Shown: positions 1 to 8,650 of the stretch, in pieces
How the letters are laid out: each line of letters opens with the position of its first letter
Position numbering within the stretch: the first letter of the stretch is position 1
Source of the DNA: CAG-698 sp964385755
GTDB taxonomy: Bacteria; Bacillota_I; Bacilli_A; ML615J-28; CAG-698
Direction: 5' to 3'
DNA length: 64,000 nt
Assembly (NCBI GenBank): GCA_964385755.1
Contig: CAYLPZ010000005.1
Span: forward strand, 20,963-84,962
The notes under the pieces: generated by a model
Databases searched by the model: none
What the model was told of the DNA's origin: nothing
What the model saw: only the letters and a program-made list of their open reading frames with translations
Translations under genes and position numbers: made by a program

Positions 1-650
1 ATTATCTTTTAGGTCCATCTAGTGAGTTTACTGAAGAGAAAGATGATGTAAGTACGGATAAATTAACACTTGATAATGTAATGAAAAGTGCTAAATCACT
101 TGTAAAATCTATTCCAACTGATCAAATAATTCGTTCATTCAGTGGAGTAAGAGCCTATCATCAGTCTAATGAATTTGTAATTAATTCTCCACTTCCAGGA
201 TTTATTAACTTTCTAGGAATTCAATCACCAGGTTTGGTTAGTTCTCCAGCACTTGGTGAAAGGGCAGTAGAAATGGTAAAACAAGTATTAGAACTAAGTG
301 AAAAAGATAATTATAATCCTAAGTGTAAAAAACGTATAAGACTTAATACTTTAAGCTTAGAAGAGAAAATGAAAATTATAAAAGAAGATGCTAACTTTGG
401 AATTATTGTTTGTAGATGTGAAAAAATTAGCTTAGGTGAAATATATGATGTAATTAATCGAAACTGTGGTGCAACTACTATTAAAGGTGTAAAGAAAAGA
501 TGTAGACCTGGTTTTGGTAAATGTCAAGGGGGATTTTGTGAACCTCTTGTGCTCAAAGCATTATGTGATAAATTAGGATTAGATCCACTTGATGTAAGAT
601 ATAGTAATCAAAAATCATTCATTTTAAAAGAAGAAACTAAAAGAAAATAA
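1..650 (+). CDS. GlpA-like FAD-dependent oxidoreductase, C-terminal part (cut by window edge)
   Basis: The frame is open through the left edge (first whole codon at base 3), so only the last 215 residues are seen. They contain the C-terminal BFD-type [2Fe-2S] domain of GlpA-like dehydrogenases: a CRC pair encoded at 411-419 and the cluster CRPGFGKCQGGFC at 501-539, four cysteines in the usual spacing. In this family the missing N-terminal part binds FAD and oxidises glycerol 3-phosphate or a related 2-hydroxy substrate; the iron-sulfur domain passes electrons on. It is followed by a GlpB-like flavoprotein and a DUF1667 protein, the usual three-gene arrangement in Bacillota. The family is clear; the exact substrate is not visible. 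Confidence 0.85.
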   Translation, partial: YLLGPSSEFTEEKDDVSTDKLTLDNVMKSAKSLVKSIPTDQIIRSFSGVRAYHQSNEFVINSPLPGFINFLGIQSPGLVSSPALGERAVEMVKQVLELSEKDNYNPKCKKRIRLNTLSLEEKMKIIKEDANFGIIVCRCEKISLGEIYDVINRNCGATTIKGVKKRCRPGFGKCQGGFCEPLVLKALCDKLGLDPLDVRYSNQKSFILKEETKRK

Positions 651-674
651 ATGATGTTTGAAAAGGAGTAAGTT

Positions 675-1919
675 ATGACTTGTAATATAGAAAATATTGA
701 TTTAGTGATAATTGGTGGAGGTTCTGCTGGTTTATCTAGTGCAATTGGTGCTTATGATAATAAAATAACTAATATATTAATACTTGAAAAAGAAAATTAT
801 TTAGGTGGTATATTAAATCAATGTATTCATAATGGATTTGGTCTTCATGAATTTAAAGAAGAATTAACTGGACCAGAGTTTGCACAGAGATTAATTGATG
901 AAGTAGAAAAAAGAGAAATTAAATATAAAACTGGTGCAATGGTTTTGGAGATTACGGAAGATAAAAAAGTAATCTATTCATGTGAAGATGGTATTTTTGT
1001 TTTAAAAGCAAAAGCAATTATTTGCGCAACAGGTTGCTCAGAACGTACTCGTGGAAATATTAGTATACCAGGTACTAGACCTAGTGGAGTAATTACAGCA
1101 GGTTTAGCACAAAGGTATTTAAATATTGATGGATATCTAGTAGGTAAGAAAGTATTTATACTAGGTAGTGGAGATATCGGTTTAATTATGGCTAGAAGAA
1201 TGACTTTAGAAGGTGCTAAAGTGCTTGGCGTTGCGGAATTAATGCCATATTCTAATGGATTAAATAGAAATATAGTTCAGTGTTTAAATGATTATAATAT
1301 TCCTTTATATTTACATCATACAGTAAAAGAAATAAGAGGAAAAGAACGAGTAGAAAGCGTAGTTATTTGTGAAGTAGATGATAATCTAAAATTCGTTGAA
1401 GGAAAAGAGATGGAATTTTTTGTTGATACATTACTTTTATCAGTTGGATTGATTCCATCAAACCCACTACTTGCTAATCTTAATACTAAAATGCATCCAC
1501 GAACAAAAGGTCCAATAGTTGATGATAATTTACAAACATCAATTAAGGGAATCTTTTCGTGTGGTAATTCACTGCATGTTCATGATTTAGTTGATTATGT
1601 TGCTAAAGAAGGTAGAGCTTGTGGTAATAATGCCGCAAACTTCATCCTAGGTAATTTAAATGATGATAATGATCTACAATTAGAAGCTGGAAATGGGTTA
1701 GGCTATATTCTCCCACAGAGTGCTAAAATAAATACAAAAGTAGAAGTAAAATTTAGAGTACTAAAACCATTTGGAAAATCTAAAATCATAATAGAGAATA
1801 ATGGATTAATTGTAAAGAAAATAGTAAAACAATACATGTTACCTGCAGAGATGGAAATGATAACTCTCGATACAAATGATTATAAGACAGGTACACTAAA
1901 GGTATATGTGGAGGAATAA
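675..1919 (+). CDS. NAD(P)/FAD-dependent oxidoreductase, GlpB-like partner
   Basis: A 414-residue pyridine-nucleotide oxidoreductase. An FAD-binding glycine motif (IGGGSAGLSSA) lies at residues 13-23 and a second dinucleotide fold (ILGSGDIGL) near 160-170, with the CATGCSERTRG segment between them. The start follows a clear ribosome site (AAGGAG, 8 bases upstream). It sits 24 bases after the GlpA-like gene and one base before the DUF1667 gene, so the three are almost certainly one transcript and one redox complex. By family analogy it transfers electrons from the GlpA-like dehydrogenase to NAD(P) or another acceptor; that role is inferred from context. Confidence 0.85.
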   Translation: MTCNIENIDLVIIGGGSAGLSSAIGAYDNKITNILILEKENYLGGILNQCIHNGFGLHEFKEELTGPEFAQRLIDEVEKREIKYKTGAMVLEITEDKKVIYSCEDGIFVLKAKAIICATGCSERTRGNISIPGTRPSGVITAGLAQRYLNIDGYLVGKKVFILGSGDIGLIMARRMTLEGAKVLGVAELMPYSNGLNRNIVQCLNDYNIPLYLHHTVKEIRGKERVESVVICEVDDNLKFVEGKEMEFFVDTLLLSVGLIPSNPLLANLNTKMHPRTKGPIVDDNLQTSIKGIFSCGNSLHVHDLVDYVAKEGRACGNNAANFILGNLNDDNDLQLEAGNGLGYILPQSAKINTKVEVKFRVLKPFGKSKIIIENNGLIVKKIVKQYMLPAEMEMITLDTNDYKTGTLKVYVEE

Positions 1920-1920
1920 T

Positions 1921-2277
1921 ATGAAAAATTTAATATGTATTGTATGTCCACGAGGCTGTCACTTACAAATTGATGAGAACAATAATGTAACTGGAAACTT
2001 TTGTAACCGTGGAAAAGTCTATGCTGTTACAGAGGTAACATCTCCAACAAGAATGATTACAAGTACTGTAAGAGTATTAAATGGAAAACTAGATAGGTTA
2101 CCTGTAAAAACTAGTAAACCTGTTCCCAAAGATAAATTATTTGTTGTTATGGATCTAATTAATAACCTAAACGTTACTGCACCAATTAAAATTGGTGATG
2201 TTATTTGTGAGAACATATTAGATCTTGACTGTAATATTATTGCAACTAGAAATATTGCAAAGAGAAATGATTATTAA
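1921..2277 (+). CDS. DUF1667 cysteine-rich small protein
   Basis: A 118-residue protein of the DUF1667 family, found as the third member of GlpA/GlpB-like oxidoreductase operons. Four N-terminal cysteines (CIVCPRGC and a later NFCNRG) form a probable metal or iron-sulfur site. I chose the ATG at 1921 because GGAGG lies 5 bases before it; the in-frame ATG at 1906 lies inside the end of the upstream gene and has no ribosome site. No terminator was seen after it. Its biochemical role is unknown; partnership with the two preceding redox proteins is inferred from the conserved gene order. Confidence 0.8.
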   Translation: MKNLICIVCPRGCHLQIDENNNVTGNFCNRGKVYAVTEVTSPTRMITSTVRVLNGKLDRLPVKTSKPVPKDKLFVVMDLINNLNVTAPIKIGDVICENILDLDCNIIATRNIAKRNDY

Positions 2278-2300
2278 TACAAAATTGTCTTGATTGTTTA

Positions 2301-2329
2301 TTGATATTTTTACTTAAAAAATATATAAT
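2301..2329 (+). promoter_or_regulatory. Sigma-A promoter of the first degV gene
   Basis: TTGATA at 2301-2306 and TATAAT at 2324-2329, 17 bases apart. Just downstream (about 2340-2349) is the palindrome AAAACGTTTT, of unknown meaning. Confidence 0.7.
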
Positions 2330-2373
2330 AATTGTATCGAAAACGTTTTACCTTATTTAAAGGAGGAAAAATT

Positions 2374-3237
2374 ATGAGAATTGCTATTTCCGCAGAAAGT
2401 ACAATAGATTTACCAGTAGAATTATTAGATAAATATAACATTCATACATTACCTTTTACAGTTACCTTAGGTGATAGAACTGCATTAGATGGTGTTATTA
2501 CTAGTGAAGAAATCATCACATATGTTAATGAACATAAGATACTACCTAAAACAAGTGCTGTAAATACATATCAGTATGAGGAACATTTTAAGAAACTGCT
2601 TGAAACATACGATGCGGTAATCCATATTTCCTTATCAAGTGAAATGAGTAGTGCATACACTAATGCTTGTATCGTTGCTGAAGAGATGGAAAATGTTTAT
2701 ATAATAGATTCTAGAGTTTTATCAACTGGTATTGCCTTAGAAGCAATTTATGCTAGTAAACTAGTTAAAGAGAATCTAACACCAGAAGAGATAGTTAAGA
2801 AAGTTGAAAAACGCATTCCTCATAATCAAACTAGTTTTATTTTGAGTCGTTTAGACTATTTATACAAAGGTGGAAGATGTAATTCACTAAGCTATTTAGC
2901 TTCACGCTTACTTAAAATACGACCTCAAATAGTAGTAGAAAATGGTGCAATGCTTGCTAAAAAGAAATATCTTGGTAAATATGAAAAAGGTTTGATTAAC
3001 TATGTTAATGATACATTAGAAGCAAATAATACACCTGACTTAGAAAATGTTTTTATTACTTTTACAACATGCTTTGATGAATCAGTTGAAGAAGTTAGAC
3101 AGATTCTAAAAAAGCGAGGATTTAAAAATATTTACGCAACACATGCTGGTGCTACAATTACAAGCCATTGTGGTGAGAATTGTTTAGGTATTTTATACTT
3201 AAATGATGGTGATGAAAATGGACAATATAACGATTAA
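2374..3237 (+). CDS. DegV family fatty-acid-binding protein
   Basis: A 287-residue DegV protein. The family binds a fatty acid between two domains and in Gram-positives supplies acyl groups to a fatty acid kinase (FakB role). The N-terminal segment ISAESTIDLPVELL and the central KTSAVNTYQYEEHF and ISLSSEMSSAY segments are typical. The start at 2374 has a strong AGGAGG site; an ATG 14 codons earlier lacks one. It has its own promoter and a terminator just after the stop, so it is a single-gene unit. A second DegV lies at 39353. Whether it serves a FakA kinase cannot be told here, since no kinase is in the window. Confidence 0.9.
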   Translation: MRIAISAESTIDLPVELLDKYNIHTLPFTVTLGDRTALDGVITSEEIITYVNEHKILPKTSAVNTYQYEEHFKKLLETYDAVIHISLSSEMSSAYTNACIVAEEMENVYIIDSRVLSTGIALEAIYASKLVKENLTPEEIVKKVEKRIPHNQTSFILSRLDYLYKGGRCNSLSYLASRLLKIRPQIVVENGAMLAKKKYLGKYEKGLINYVNDTLEANNTPDLENVFITFTTCFDESVEEVRQILKKRGFKNIYATHAGATITSHCGENCLGILYLNDGDENGQYND

Positions 3238-3238
3238 T

Positions 3239-3271
3239 AGCTTAGATTATTATTTATCTGAGCTTTTTTTA
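3239..3271 (+). terminator. Rho-independent terminator after degV
   Basis: Stem AGCTTAGAT / ATCTGAGCT (one T-G pair) with an 8-base loop, running into seven T's. Confidence 0.75.
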
Positions 3272-3305
3272 TCAAGAATTATCATAGACGAAAAAGAGAT
3301 TAAAA

Positions 3306-3683
3306 ATGAACAAAAACGAAACAAACAAAAAGAAATTAAATATTTTTGCCTTAGTAAGGATGGTTTTATACTTAATATTAATAATAACTTTCATTTTAAT
3401 TGATCCAGATAAACTAGAGAGTAGAGGTTCTTTTTGTGGTAGCTTCTTAATATTTGGTATTAAGTGTCCTACTTGTGGTGTAACTCGTGGCTTTTGTAAC
3501 TTTTTACACTTAAATTTTGTAAAAGCATATAGTTATAATAAATTATTTACTATTTGTATTTTCCCTTTAGCTATTTTTATAATGATTGATGATGTAGTTA
3601 ATACAATATATAGGTCAATTACAAAAAAGGAAAGATATTCTTTGTTTGAATATTTTGTAATTAAGGTGTTTTTATGGAAATAA
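3306..3683 (+). CDS. DUF2752 membrane protein
   Basis: A 125-residue membrane protein of the DUF2752 family, recognised by the CPTCGVTRG motif (family form CPxCGxTRA) at about residues 57-65. A hydrophobic helix lies at about 14-32 and another at about 88-105. The function of the family is unknown; the two cysteines suggest a metal or redox site near the membrane. The ribosome site is weak (AGAGAT). Its end overlaps a 57-codon membrane ORF, suggesting co-translation. No promoter was recognised for this pair. Confidence 0.7.
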   Translation: MNKNETNKKKLNIFALVRMVLYLILIITFILIDPDKLESRGSFCGSFLIFGIKCPTCGVTRGFCNFLHLNFVKAYSYNKLFTICIFPLAIFIMIDDVVNTIYRSITKKERYSLFEYFVIKVFLWK

Positions 3684-3847
3684 TAATTGCTTTGTTATTT
3701 ACTGTAATTTGCTTTATGGGTTTTATTTATTTTCTATTTCTTTACAATAGAAAGAAAAATATAAAAAAGAAGGAAAGGCAAATTTTTTCTATTATCTTTA
3801 TTTTATTATTTTTTTTATTAATATTATTTGGAATCATAAGAAATTAG
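3674..3847 (+). CDS. Small two-helix membrane protein (57 aa)
   Basis: A 57-residue ORF starting inside the end of the DUF2752 gene (10-base overlap) with an AAGGTG site upstream. It encodes two hydrophobic helices (about residues 3-22 and 38-55) joined by a strongly basic loop (NRKKNIKKKERQ). I do not recognise a family. The overlap and the ribosome site argue that it is real and co-expressed with DUF2752; AT-rich DNA can produce such ORFs by chance, so confidence is moderate. Confidence 0.5.
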   Translation: MEIIIALLFTVICFMGFIYFLFLYNRKKNIKKKERQIFSIIFILLFFLLILFGIIRN

Positions 3848-3851
3848 AATC

Positions 3852-3880
3852 TTGAAAAAATCATCTCATTAGAATATAAT
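3852..3880 (+). promoter_or_regulatory. Sigma-A promoter of the desulfurase-thioredoxin operon
   Basis: TTGAAA at 3852-3857 and TATAAT at 3875-3880 with a 17-base spacer, 21 bases before the start codon. Confidence 0.75.
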
Positions 3881-3900
3881 ATATAAAAGGATGTGAGAAT

Positions 3901-5007
3901 ATGATATATTTTGATTATAGTGCAACAACTCCTACTAGTAAAGAATGCCTTGATTCTTTTATAAAGGCATCAAATATGATAGGTAATGCAAATTCTCCTC
4001 ATAAATTAGGAAAAAGAGCAAAAGAAGCAATTGATGCTTCTTCTACTTTGATACTTAATTCATTAAGATTATCTGACTTTGAATGTATTTATACAAGTGG
4101 ATCTACAGAAGCAAATAACCTTGCGATTAAAGGAATTTTTGAAAAACAAAATATTTCATTAATATTAACTACACCTTTTGAACATTCATCAATTATTGCT
4201 CCTTGTGCTAGTTTACAAAGAAAAGGAGTAAAAGTTGAATATTTAGATATTAATAGAAAAGGTGAAATTGACTTAGTTTATTTGCAAGATATACTAAATT
4301 CAACACAAGAAAATATTTTGATTACTATTGCTAGTGTCAATAGTGAAATTGGAAGTTTACAAAATATTAGAGAAATTATTAACATTACTAGTCAATATGA
4401 TAATGTATTTTTACATATTGATGCAACTCAAAGCATTGGAAAAGTAAATATTGACTTTAATGGAGCAGACCTAATTAGTTTATCAGCACATAAAATCTAT
4501 GGGATAAAAGGAATTGGAGCACTTTTAAAAAGCAAAAAAGTAAAGATCGGTGGACAGATACTTGGTGGAAGTAGTACAACTAGATATCGAAGCGGTACAC
4601 CATGTCATCCTCTAATTGTGAGCTTTGCATCTGCAGTTTTAAATTCAGTAATGTTTTTAAAAGAAAGATATGAACATGTTGAAAAAATAAATAAATACAT
4701 AGTAAACAAACTTAGAAAGTTTGATTATATTAGAATAAATAGTAGTGAATCTTCAGTACCACATATTCTTAACATCAGTATTTTAGGAATTAAAAGTATT
4801 GATACAGTATTAAAGCTATCAGAAAAAGAAATATATATATCTAATCACTCTGCTTGTTCAAGTGAAAAAGAAAGATCTGAAGTTTTATACTATTTAACAA
4901 ACGATGAAGAAATAAGTAAAACTAGTGTAAGAATTAGCATTTCACACTTATCTACTTTCGAAGAAGCTGATTTGTTGATAAATGCTATAAAGGAGTTGAA
5001 AAAATGA
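3901..5007 (+). CDS. Cysteine desulfurase (NifS/IscS-like)
   Basis: A 368-residue PLP enzyme of the NifS/IscS class, which takes sulfur from cysteine as an enzyme-bound persulfide. The opening YFDYSATTPTS, the SGSTEANNLAIKG segment, the PLP lysine in SAHKIYG (about residue 197) and the persulfide cysteine in SACSSEK (about residue 319) are all present. It is the first gene of a three-gene operon and overlaps the following thioredoxin gene by four bases. No iscU/sufU scaffold lies beside it, so it may serve tRNA thiolation or another sulfur acceptor rather than a standard Fe-S operon. The linked thioredoxin-like genes suggest that they reduce it or receive its sulfur; this is inferred. Confidence 0.9.
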   Translation: MIYFDYSATTPTSKECLDSFIKASNMIGNANSPHKLGKRAKEAIDASSTLILNSLRLSDFECIYTSGSTEANNLAIKGIFEKQNISLILTTPFEHSSIIAPCASLQRKGVKVEYLDINRKGEIDLVYLQDILNSTQENILITIASVNSEIGSLQNIREIINITSQYDNVFLHIDATQSIGKVNIDFNGADLISLSAHKIYGIKGIGALLKSKKVKIGGQILGGSSTTRYRSGTPCHPLIVSFASAVLNSVMFLKERYEHVEKINKYIVNKLRKFDYIRINSSESSVPHILNISILGIKSIDTVLKLSEKEIYISNHSACSSEKERSEVLYYLTNDEEISKTSVRISISHLSTFEEADLLINAIKELKK

Positions 5008-5264
5008 AAGAAGGATTATTAATTTCCGCAATCTGGTGTCCAAGTTGTATATTAATGCGCCCAAGATATGAAAAAGTATTAGCAAAAGCTAATATAAAAT
5101 ATACTGAATTAGATTATGACGATGATGAAGATAAATTTAAAGATCTACAAATCGGAAATATATTACCAGTGTTTATTCTCTTCAAAGATGGAAAAGAAGT
5201 TAAACGCATAAAAGGAGAAAAGAGTATATCTCTTTTAGAAAAGGAATTAATCAATGAAAACTAA
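5004..5264 (+). CDS. Small thioredoxin-like protein
   Basis: An 86-residue thioredoxin-fold protein with the active-site motif WCPSC at residues 11-15 and the cis-proline segment ILPVFILF about 40 residues later. It is shorter than a typical thioredoxin (about 105 residues) and has no export signal, so it is cytoplasmic. It overlaps the desulfurase by four bases and the next membrane-protein gene by 11 bases, indicating translational coupling. A likely role is handing electrons to the membrane CcdA-like protein or to the desulfurase. Confidence 0.8.
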   Translation: MKEGLLISAIWCPSCILMRPRYEKVLAKANIKYTELDYDDDEDKFKDLQIGNILPVFILFKDGKEVKRIKGEKSISLLEKELINEN

Positions 5265-6465
5265 TAAATTTTTAAAATTTATTCTTTTGCTATTATGTAT
5301 AATTACTCCTTTATTACTGACTAGCAAAGTATCTGCTCAAGAAAGTAATGTTGTATATGTATATGAGTTTTACAAAGAAGGTTGTTCGCATTGTAAATCT
5401 TTCGAAGAATTCATGAAAAAAAATTACTCGGGAAATAAAAATGTTGTGCTTACAAGGTATGAATATGTTAAGACAACTAAACTATTTGATAAGTTTGCAG
5501 AGGCATATAACATATCTGATAAAAGTAGTAGACCATGTGTGTTTATTGGTGGAAAATATTTTATTGGTTTTAGTAATACAATCAAAGCTCAAATGAAATA
5601 TTTTATCAATAAGTATATGAATAATGATTATATTAATGCTGGGGCGATGATAATTAATGGCCAAGAACTGCCAGATAATTTTATTGATAATGAAGTAATC
5701 GCATATGATCTACCATTTTTAGGTGAGGTCACCGCAACAGATGTTTCTTTACTATTGTTATCAGTTACTTTAGGTTTTTCTGATGGTTTAAATCCATGTG
5801 GTATGTGGGTACTTTTATTTATTATTACACTACTTATACAAACTAAAAATCGCAAAAAAATGTGGCTTTTTGGTGGAACATTTATCTTATTATCGGGAAT
5901 ATTCTATTTTATAATGATGTTATTTACTTTGGAAATTTCAGTTGCTTTGTTGAGCGTAAATAACATATTTATGAAAATAATTGGTATAGTTGCACTTTTG
6001 GTAGGTGCATATAATATCTATAAATTTATCAAAGTATTAGTCAAGAAAGAAGAAGGTTGTGAAGTTACAAGTAACGACACAAAACGAAAACTATCAAAAA
6101 AGATCAAAAACACAATAACAAGCGGAAATGTCCTTATTGCCTTAGGAGGTATTGCGGTAGTAACTTTAGTTGTCAACCTATTTGAGTATGGTTGTTCACT
6201 TGGCTATCCTGTAATATTCACCTCAATTTTAGCAATGAATAACATTAGTAGGTTTTCACAAATAATATATATTTTGATATATGTTTTATTCTTCTTAATT
6301 GATGATTTATTCGTCTTTGCTATTGCGGTGTTCTCAATGAAACTTACGGCAGTATCAAATAAGCTTTCAAAATATGGTAGCTTAATTGGAGGAATCATTA
6401 TGTTAATATTTGGTATCTTAATAGTGTTCTTCCCAGATTTACTGACTAGTTTATTTGCAATATAA
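5254..6465 (+). CDS. Thioredoxin domain fused to CcdA/DsbD-like membrane domain
   Basis: A 403-residue exported fusion. An N-terminal signal sequence (hydrophobic to about residue 28) is followed by an extracytoplasmic thioredoxin-fold domain with C44 and C47 in CSHC, then a polytopic CcdA/DsbD-type domain from about residue 160. Two membrane cysteines expected for electron transfer are visible: GLNPC (C181) and EYGCSLGYP (C314). The family carries electrons from cytoplasmic thioredoxin across the membrane to extracytoplasmic thiols. Here the cytoplasmic thioredoxin, the transmembrane relay and the outer thioredoxin domain are encoded by adjoining overlapping genes. The order (outer domain first) is the reverse of simple CcdA proteins, which lack it. 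Confidence 0.8.
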   Translation: MKTNKFLKFILLLLCIITPLLLTSKVSAQESNVVYVYEFYKEGCSHCKSFEEFMKKNYSGNKNVVLTRYEYVKTTKLFDKFAEAYNISDKSSRPCVFIGGKYFIGFSNTIKAQMKYFINKYMNNDYINAGAMIINGQELPDNFIDNEVIAYDLPFLGEVTATDVSLLLLSVTLGFSDGLNPCGMWVLLFIITLLIQTKNRKKMWLFGGTFILLSGIFYFIMMLFTLEISVALLSVNNIFMKIIGIVALLVGAYNIYKFIKVLVKKEEGCEVTSNDTKRKLSKKIKNTITSGNVLIALGGIAVVTLVVNLFEYGCSLGYPVIFTSILAMNNISRFSQIIYILIYVLFFLIDDLFVFAIAVFSMKLTAVSNKLSKYGSLIGGIIMLIFGILIVFFPDLLTSLFAI

Positions 6466-6473
6466 TAAAAATA

Positions 6474-6503
6474 AAAAATGTTAGAGTGATTTCTAACATT
6501 TTT
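6474..6503. terminator. Bidirectional terminator between convergent genes
   Basis: Perfect 12-base stem (AAAAATGTTAGA and its complement) with a 5-base loop. It has A's on one side and T's on the other, so it can end transcripts from both strands. Confidence 0.85.
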
Positions 6504-8508
6504 AATTATCTAAATTTTCTAGTGTTTCTTCATTTTCAGATGGTTCATGAAGATTTACATAATATGGTTTAATTATCTTGTTAAGTTTTGTTAGTATCTT
6601 TGAATGTTCATAATCAGTATTAAATACTATTTTCTCATTAAAATTACTATGTAAGTAAAAATACACTTGTTGGTTTAATGAACTTGTTATTTTATTAGCA
6701 AAAGAAATTGAGGTCACTAATAAAACAATATGTACAATATACTCAGAATATTTAAGATCAAAGAAGTAGATGTTACAGTTATTTTCAAGGGAAATAATGA
6801 AACTAATAATTTTATCTTTTTCTTCAAGTGAAAAAGACGATTCAACTACCTCTGGTGTTCTTATTAGATTAAGTATGTGCTTTTTAGCTTCAATAATCAT
6901 ATTATTGATTGTTTCTAATTCCTCTTTATATCCTTCATGTAAGCAAAACTCATAATATATCTTACATTCTTCTAAATCTAAATCTTTACATAATTCATTT
7001 GCTTTAATAAAATACTTTAAAGCTTCTTTATTACTTAGACTTAACAAACATCTAGATTTTTCTAAATAGAAAAATGCTTTATCTGAATATTTATTTAAAA
7101 GGATATCACAGATTTCAACTGCTTTATCAATTTCATTCATTTTAAAGTATGCATCTGATAGTTCATATAATTCATAATCAGTTAGTGATTCTTTCTTTGA
7201 ATATTCTAAAACTAAGTTTTGATAGTATTTATATTCTGTTCTCATATTATAATATTTGTAGTTAGCAAGTTCATAGATGGTTGTTGTAAGCTCATTAGTT
7301 AATAATAAAGCTTCTTGTAAATTCGTAGAAAATGAAAGAGTATCAATAAAATTAACATCTTCATCATAATATTTAATATCTTCAAATAGTAGAGTATTAA
7401 ATGGAATGTCTGAATTTATTCGATTAACAATTTGTGTTTTTATTTTTTCTTTATTTTCGTTATAAAAGATATTTATTTTATCTCTAATAATAAAAATAAA
7501 GTTTGGCGGTAATTCTTCATCTTCATATTTTCTAGGATTAATATGTGAAACGATATTACTAAAATATAGATTCAAAATCTCGCATTTACATAGATATGAT
7601 AAATAATCTTTTTTATAATCTTCAATAGGTAAATTATATTTAGTGCACTTGTTTAAGTGATAATTTATAAGTGTATTACTATCAAAAAAGAATGATTCAA
7701 ATTGATTATATGAGATATTAGATATATTTCTAAATATACTATTAAACCTATAATTATTTTTAAACTTATTTAATTCTTCATTATACTTAGTAAAGTGAAA
7801 TATATTATTATTTTTCAAAGCTTCTAAGCTTTCTACGATGGCAGAGAAAAGTTCATCACTACTTAATGTAATTAATAGGAAGATGCCTATAGCGATAATA
7901 TGTTCATTCTTTTGATTTATTATTTCAATAATATTTGAATATGTATAACAAAGTGAAACATCGTCATCAAATGAAGTATATTCGATTGCTTTGGTAAAGA
8001 TTTCATAGATTTCTGGACAATCATTTTCTTTTATAGAAATTACATTAGCTATATTCTCAGGATAGCTTGAAAGTTCTTTATATACTATATATATAAAGAA
8101 AATATCAATTAAAACTAAGAAATAGTGAAGTTCTTTTATACATATTAAAGAAGAAATGATAAAAATTAAAAATAAGAAAATAGAAAAAAAGTAGTTAAAA
8201 TTACATAGAAACATTTTTATTTTAAATGATTTATAAAATTTATCAAAAGAGATAGAATATAATTTTTTAGCTTCACTTTTTTCGAATAATAATTTTTCTT
8301 GAATTTTTCTAATTTTAATTTTAAATCTTTGGATTAATCCGATTAATGAAAGAATAATTATTAAAGCAAGAGAAATGAAAAAAACATATAGTGATATATC
8401 CATAAATGATTCATTTTTATTTGTTAATCCCAAAGATATTGCTTCATAAACAATAAAGCATAAAATGAGAATTAATAATATTTTTTTAATAATATTTGTT
8501 TTATTCAT
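6502..8508 (-). CDS. Membrane protein, probable catalytically dead M48-like peptidase with TPR region
   Basis: A 668-residue protein, start chosen at ATG 8508 because AGGAGG lies 8 bases upstream (a GTG three codons earlier overlaps that site). Two pairs of hydrophobic helices lie in the first 150 residues. The next section follows the M48 metallopeptidase layout: a CPEIYEIFTKAIEY segment, then HIIAIGIFLLITLSSDEL, then the place where M48 enzymes have HELGH. Here that place reads ESLEA, so the zinc ligands are lost. The C-terminal half has helical, TPR-like repeats (about residues 440-530). The M48 link is my alignment by eye and is an inference. It is a monocistronic gene with its own promoter. 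Confidence 0.55.
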   Translation of the reverse strand: MNKTNIIKKILLILILCFIVYEAISLGLTNKNESFMDISLYVFFISLALIIILSLIGLIQRFKIKIRKIQEKLLFEKSEAKKLYSISFDKFYKSFKIKMFLCNFNYFFSIFLFLIFIISSLICIKELHYFLVLIDIFFIYIVYKELSSYPENIANVISIKENDCPEIYEIFTKAIEYTSFDDDVSLCYTYSNIIEIINQKNEHIIAIGIFLLITLSSDELFSAIVESLEALKNNNIFHFTKYNEELNKFKNNYRFNSIFRNISNISYNQFESFFFDSNTLINYHLNKCTKYNLPIEDYKKDYLSYLCKCEILNLYFSNIVSHINPRKYEDEELPPNFIFIIRDKINIFYNENKEKIKTQIVNRINSDIPFNTLLFEDIKYYDEDVNFIDTLSFSTNLQEALLLTNELTTTIYELANYKYYNMRTEYKYYQNLVLEYSKKESLTDYELYELSDAYFKMNEIDKAVEICDILLNKYSDKAFFYLEKSRCLLSLSNKEALKYFIKANELCKDLDLEECKIYYEFCLHEGYKEELETINNMIIEAKKHILNLIRTPEVVESSFSLEEKDKIISFIISLENNCNIYFFDLKYSEYIVHIVLLVTSISFANKITSSLNQQVYFYLHSNFNEKIVFNTDYEHSKILTKLNKIIKPYYVNLHEPSENEETLENLDN

Positions 8509-8540
8509 TTTACTCACCTCCTAGGCAGTAAATAAAGTAT

Positions 8541-8569
8541 ATCATAATAATAAAAAAATGTGTAGTCAA
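8541..8569 (-). promoter_or_regulatory. Sigma-A promoter of the pseudo-M48 gene
   Basis: On the minus strand TTGACT (8569-8564) and TATGAT (8546-8541) lie 17 bases apart, upstream of the AGGAGG site. Confidence 0.65.
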
Positions 8570-8612
8570 TGTTTTATTGATAACATTTTCAGTTTTTATA
8601 TCTTTATAAATG

Positions 8613-8621
8613 TGATATAAT
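8613..8621 (+). promoter_or_regulatory. Extended -10 promoter of the ABC exporter
   Basis: TGATATAAT, an extended -10 element (TGn plus TATAAT at 8616-8621). The -35 region is poor. Confidence 0.5.
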
Positions 8622-8650
8622 AAGTAAGCTTTATGAAAGAAGATGAAATA

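Noticed and set aside
3203..3403. 66-codon ORF overlapping the degV end and the DUF2752 start
   Set aside because: It reads through the degV terminator in another frame and resembles no protein.
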